From assembly GCA_030765055.1 (NCBI GenBank), contig CM060951.1, positions 45,028,219 to 45,092,218 on the forward strand: a stretch of DNA of 64,000 bases. Reading direction: 5' to 3'. The position numbers and the translations under genes are program-made. Shown in pieces: positions 61,101 to 64,000 of this stretch. The DNA is from Mantis religiosa. Its lineage: Eukaryota > Arthropoda > Insecta > Mantodea > Mantidae. The notes under the pieces were generated by a model. The model did no database searches, was not told where the DNA came from, and saw nothing but the letters and a program-made list of their open reading frames with translations. Positions within the stretch are counted from its first letter, which is position 1. Each line of letters begins with the position of its first letter.

Positions 61101-61706
61101 TCTCTGTCTATTTCTCCTAACTTTACTAGCTCTTATCATCCACAGACGAACGGGCTCACGGAACGTTTCAATGCCACACTAGTTAATATGTTGAGCCATT
61201 TTATTGATGACAATCAGCGTAATTGGGATACGGTGTTGCCTTATGTTATATTTTCTTACAATTCTTCTGTACAGCAGACGACCAAGTTTTCTCCGTTTTT
61301 CCTGATGTATGGACGAGAGCCTGTTCTCCCTAATGAAGTTCAGTTACAGGCTACTACTAACGACTTGTTCGTCCGGAAGACTTTAGAGGACATCCAGAAG
61401 GCCCGTGAGCTTGCCATCCACAACATCAACAAGCAACAGATCAAACAGAAGTCTCAGTATGATGCCAAACATCGAGATGTGTCCTTTAATGTTGGTCAAT
61501 TAGTTAAAGTTTTTACCCCCGTTAGGAAACGAGGCAAATGCACCAAGCTCCTACACCGCTATTTTGGCCCGTTTGAAATTGTGAAGAAGCTCACACCTGT
61601 GACTTATGTTGTACGTCGACCGAATGCTCCTAGGGCTAAGTTACAGTCCATCCATGTTTCCCGCATCTTCCCGTATCACGATCCTACTGGCCCTTATCGT
61701 GCTTAA
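58143..61706 (+). CDS. pol: Pol: protease, reverse transcriptase, RNase H, integrase
   Basis: One uninterrupted frame, entered by frameshift; numbering here is from the GTG at 58275. Protease: LLDTGSAV, catalytic Asp 6. Reverse transcriptase: SPWSSPVVLVKKKDGS, Asp 376 in LDLLSAYFQ, catalytic YLDD at 438-441. RNase H: Asp 587 (TDAS), Glu 628, Asp 653 (in FDHHSL), Asp 696 (ADTLSR). Integrase: zinc ligands His 797, His 804, Cys 834, Cys 837; catalytic Asp 867, Asp 927 and Glu 963, with 35 residues between the last two; GPF module near 1098. No chromodomain follows. Every key residue is present, so the protein looks functional if frameshifting works. Clade within Ty3/gypsy not assigned. Confidence 0.95.
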   Translation, partial: RSARCLKQATVAEVHHDSKPDQSSSSTLPFGHVLQVSGSINNTPVKVLLDTGSAVSIVNAVHVSDISKLQPVDILLRTAGNKLLNAAYHLPLDFSINNCLFQEEVLVVKGLAHDLILGNDFLSAHKAIIDYVKNDVVIQVDDKLCHISMVENTELPMSDIAVVPFTEGDITKPANKVFVKEDVQIPPFSVCHVAVELSSPIDCDVMFEPVPCILQKKQISIPQMVCSPRQDYIVPVQNASPEPKTLFSRTTLANVQDVAFVQSHSISPQDITPLEAPNFQFNVNNKLSSSQKDKLHALLLKYSHVFATTLQDLGMTNVAKFDIQVSDPTPIKQRPYRVPIKQREIIDQQVQEMKDAGIIRDSQSPWSSPVVLVKKKDGSTRFCVDYRKLNSVTIPSSFPLPIIDDLLSSLHGVSWFCSLDLLSAYFQVPLEEHAMPFTAFVCHSGQFEFERLSFGLANAPRFFSYIAEKLLGDLKFKKALAYLDDILVYAHSSEELLDNLEAVFQRLVLFNFKLKQQKCFFAMNRVKLLGFEVSNEGISPDSDKITVIQNLPQPKNVRDVRKVLGLFNFYRKFVKGYADIAHPLTQLTKKNCDFVWGSDQQHAFQALKDALTSAPVLAHYTPGAYTELHTDASGVGIGCVLLQSVNDQLRPVAYASSLLSKCERNYGVPELELLAIVFGFTRFRTFVYGYKVHVIFDHHSLCYLNNLKDLTGRLARWSLKLQEFDYTICYKSGKKHNDADTLSRFPVLQPQDHQVEQLDDVLTCLLSPIEVAEKQKADPLLRPLMDTLVDDTNATPKLLRQTANYTLKSGALYRKNAGSTGPLHLLVIPESLKYEILTSCHDDPLSGHLGFSKTYNKIHSRYYWIGMKKDIEHFVRTCPSCQSRKGPKNLKPAGLLQPLPVLAVGQRWGIDLLGPLPRSSTGNRHIIVCTEYATRWVEAAPLPAATVPHVTRFILQNVVCRHGAPETLPSDRGTVFLSQVTQELLKSLSISPNFTSSYHPQTNGLTERFNATLVNMLSHFIDDNQRNWDTVLPYVIFSYNSSVQQTTKFSPFFLMYGREPVLPNEVQLQATTNDLFVRKTLEDIQKARELAIHNINKQQIKQKSQYDAKHRDVSFNVGQLVKVFTPVRKRGKCTKLLHRYFGPFEIVKKLTPVTYVVRRPNAPRAKLQSIHVSRIFPYHDPTGPYRA

Positions 61707-63486
61707 TTTTTTTTTCTTTTTCTTTTTTTTTCTCTCTCTCAGAGTCAGTTCATCGTCTGATAAACTCAGTTAATGATGCTTTGCTATGCTTTACATATAA
61801 TTCTATTGATGCATATTTTGTTTAACCTCTTGTGTGACTACCATTTCGTCATTTGCTTAAGTCCACTTAATTGTTCATATTTCTGATCATTTATGATGTT
61901 CTCCCAGGAATTCCGTGCCAACCATTCCGTTTATATCAGAACTATTAACGTTTTATCGTGACTGTTTCAGTGTTTTACTCATGTACCATCTTTATCGAAA
62001 TAGCAGTATAGTGTGTGGCCCAGCTGCGAAGCCAGCCGCCACATCCTAGTGGTTATTCGAGTTCAATGTGAGCACCGTCGTGACTGCAGCACATTGTAGA
62101 AGAGGAGTCGTCCCTGAGGAAGCCGCTGCGCACCTGGGAGCGACCCCAGTACTGGAGTGACGCCTAGTGAAACCGCTGTGATGCGCTCACTAGTGCGAGG
62201 AGGTTTGAGTTATAAGATGCTTTAGGGTGGGTATTAAGTTTTGTCACTGGCCAGTCACTGAAGTATTATTTCATTTGCTGTTAAGATGCTTAGTCCTTTG
62301 TTTCAGATTTTTCTTTTAAATATCAGGGTTGAGCTGTCTTCACCGCCACGGCAGTTCCTGGATGAAGAACTTTCTTAGTTTTTTTATCCCAGTTGTAGTA
62401 TTTTAGGAGTCTTGTTGTGTGAATGAGTGTGTGGAGATGGCCATCTCAAAAGTGTATTTAGTATCCGGATACACTTCATGTTATAATTTTGTTTTGTTGT
62501 TTTTATGTTATTGTCACTTTTGATTTACCCCCTTACATTTCCCTCCAAAAGTATATTTAACTATGGGTAGCCTTATGTTATAATTGTCCATTGTTAATTG
62601 TATAATTGTTTAGTTTTGTGCGGGAGTGCCCCAGGAAGAATGTCGTCGTCTGCAGCTAGCAAAGAGCCCCAGCCACCCTCACCTACCAGCAGAAGCAGTA
62701 GTTGTAGCAGGAGAGGTAGCAGCAGCAACGCGGCAGCACCAGTACCAGAGGTAGTAACGCTGGCTATGCCTCAAAGTTTCAGGAGTGACCACAGGGGTCA
62801 CTTCATCAGTATGGCAGACCACAATTCCAGCAAGTTGGTTACCTTTGCAGTTCGTCGTGGGGTGATGTGGCCAGTCCCCCACAGGTGTGTGGCAGCAGGA
62901 GAGCAGCACAACTTGCTGGCTCCCCTATATTTGGAACTGTCTGTGACATCAGCTTGATACATATGCTGAGGTGACCTAAGTCATAAGCAGCCAAGTCTAG
63001 AAGCTGGACGTCCATTTTGCTCAATGAAGCTAGGCTCACTACTAGGAGGGATCGAGCTGCTGAAAAGTCAAGCAAAACTTGAAATGATGGAATTTTATTT
63101 ATATGAATTTCTTCGTCCCCTATGTTTGGAACTGTCTGTGACATCAGGTATGTGCCATTTGTGGTAACCACCAGTTTGCCCAATTTTCATCTTCAGGGTC
63201 GGTCTGCTACTCTGCTACTCCAAATGGTTGTAATCGTCGTGCTGCGCCTCTGTGACTTCCATCAGTGTTCCAGTGGTGTAGGGTTGGTTCGGTGGACTCT
63301 GGGACTAGTGGTGTAGACAACATCATGCATCGTGACTCATTGGGAGGGGCCTCTCAGGAATTCATTTATTGGTACTTTTCATGTTTGTGTTTTCTAATGA
63401 TAGTTTAGGGGCTACCCTTAGTGCTTTTCTTTTGTGTGTTTTGCTGTTTGATATTAGTCCGACGAGCAGGGGCTCGTCTTTTTCTA
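61707..63486 (+). other. 1.8-kb 3' region without envelope
   Basis: Only a 119-codon frame (62598-62957), serine- and alanine-rich and without signal peptide, membrane segment or known motif. A 32-base sequence occurs twice with one mismatch (62921-62952 and 63116-63147). Probably untranslated, possibly with captured or duplicated sequence. Confidence 0.6.
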
Positions 63487-63499
63487 GAGGGGAGGGAAA
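63487..63499 (+). other. polypurine tract
   Basis: AGAGGGGAGGGAAA-type purine run directly abutting the TG of the 3' LTR; the usual plus-strand primer site. Confidence 0.88.
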
Positions 63500-64000
63500 T
63501 GTAGGGTTTTATTAGGTTAATTATGTGGATTATCTTGAGTTTATTAGAGTAGTCGTTAGTACAAATGTCCTTCCTTCCGTCTGTTACGTAATAGGCTGTT
63601 CCAACTACTGTTTGCTTCCTTGGCTCCACTCATGTAAATAACAATAATAAATAAATTAATGGAACAGCCCTTGTGGAATTTGTAAATAAGGTATTGCATT
63701 ATTTGTACATGATGTATTGAGTTATTGGCACGTCGCCCATCTTGTTATTTGTGTATGAAGAGTTGTATGTTGGGGTGTGTGAGCGGTTGTTGGAATAGCT
63801 CGTTGTAGCTATGGTGTGTGTGTGACTAAGCGTGGTGGTGTGTGGACAACCGAGGAGATGGACGACGCTGGACACTGTAAAAGATTATTTTAAGGTATAA
63901 TAAATATAAATAGTGATTGTGAAAGTGTCTTTAATATTGTTCTGAATTGTATAAAAGCCTCTGAGTGAAACCCCCGAGTAATGTGTTCTCGTTCGCCAGC
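63500..64000 (+). repeat. 3' LTR, cut by window end
   Basis: 501 bases aligning with 504 bases of the 5' LTR. Differences seen by eye: one GT unit fewer in a GT run, and TATATTAAG versus TATAAAAG. No other change noticed. Confidence 0.93.

Larger units (their letters stand above)
55976..64000 (+). mobile_element. Ty3/gypsy LTR retrotransposon, nearly complete
   Basis: The order is 5' LTR, primer-binding region, gag, -1 frameshift site, pol (protease, reverse transcriptase, RNase H, integrase with GPF-type C-terminus), a long 3' non-coding region, polypurine tract and 3' LTR. Integrase after RNase H places it in Ty3/gypsy. No envelope-like frame is present, so it is not an errantivirus type. 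The element probably ends about 100 bases past the window. Only one clear defect is visible, the TGA in gag. Confidence 0.95.

Noticed and set aside
62598..62957. Envelope or third gene of the gypsy element
   Set aside because: 119 codons, low complexity, no signal peptide, membrane segment or fusion-type motif, and no splice context recognised.

Overview
The window looks like non-genic DNA from a large, repeat-rich arthropod genome, most likely an insect. This is inferred from the mix of elements: several tRNA-headed SINE families, Jockey-like and other LINE fragments, Penelope-like elements with a GIY-YIG endonuclease, mariner and Tc1-like transposons, Ty3/gypsy retroelements, and very long (ATT)n arrays. 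I found no convincing host gene. Nearly everything recognisable is a mobile element, its relic or a microsatellite. The species cannot be named from this sequence.

Layout. 0-7 kb: (ATT)n, SINEs and a solo LTR inserted inside the target duplication of a SINE. 7.5-9.2 kb: two Penelope-like 3' ends, head to head. 9.5-10.4 kb: a deleted mariner. 11-14.3 kb: a 634-bp SINE, an 829-bp (ATT)n array and two further SINEs. 16.0-16.6 kb: a second inverted Penelope-like pair. 17.5-18.3 kb: a three-unit tandem array of a tRNA-bearing repeat. 22.7-23.2 kb: another LTR. 27.6-41 kb: a run of LINE fragments, all on the minus strand, with SINEs among and inside them. 42.5-45.7 kb: a third LTR of the same family, then a GC-rich repeat split by a Tc1-like element. 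47-53 kb: an (ATT)n array of about 1 kb, SINEs, and a 5'-truncated LINE with a clear target duplication. 53.7-55.1 kb: one more LINE.

56.0-64.0 kb holds the only largely intact element, a Ty3/gypsy LTR retrotransposon on the plus strand whose 3' LTR runs off the window. Gag and Pol are in different frames and are joined by a canonical -1 slippery heptamer. Pol has all catalytic residues for protease, reverse transcriptase, RNase H and integrase in one open frame. Gag carries one in-frame TGA. There is no envelope-like frame. The LTRs are almost identical over about 500 bases, so the insertion is young.

The most unusual signals are: (1) three related LTRs with heat-shock-factor-type GAA/TTC pentamer arrays just upstream of a TATA-like box; (2) tandem ~315-bp units carrying a tRNA-like cloverleaf, ending in inverted copies of their own edge; (3) hammerhead-ribozyme-like motifs in the Penelope-like 3' tails; and (4) nested insertions that give a relative order of events.
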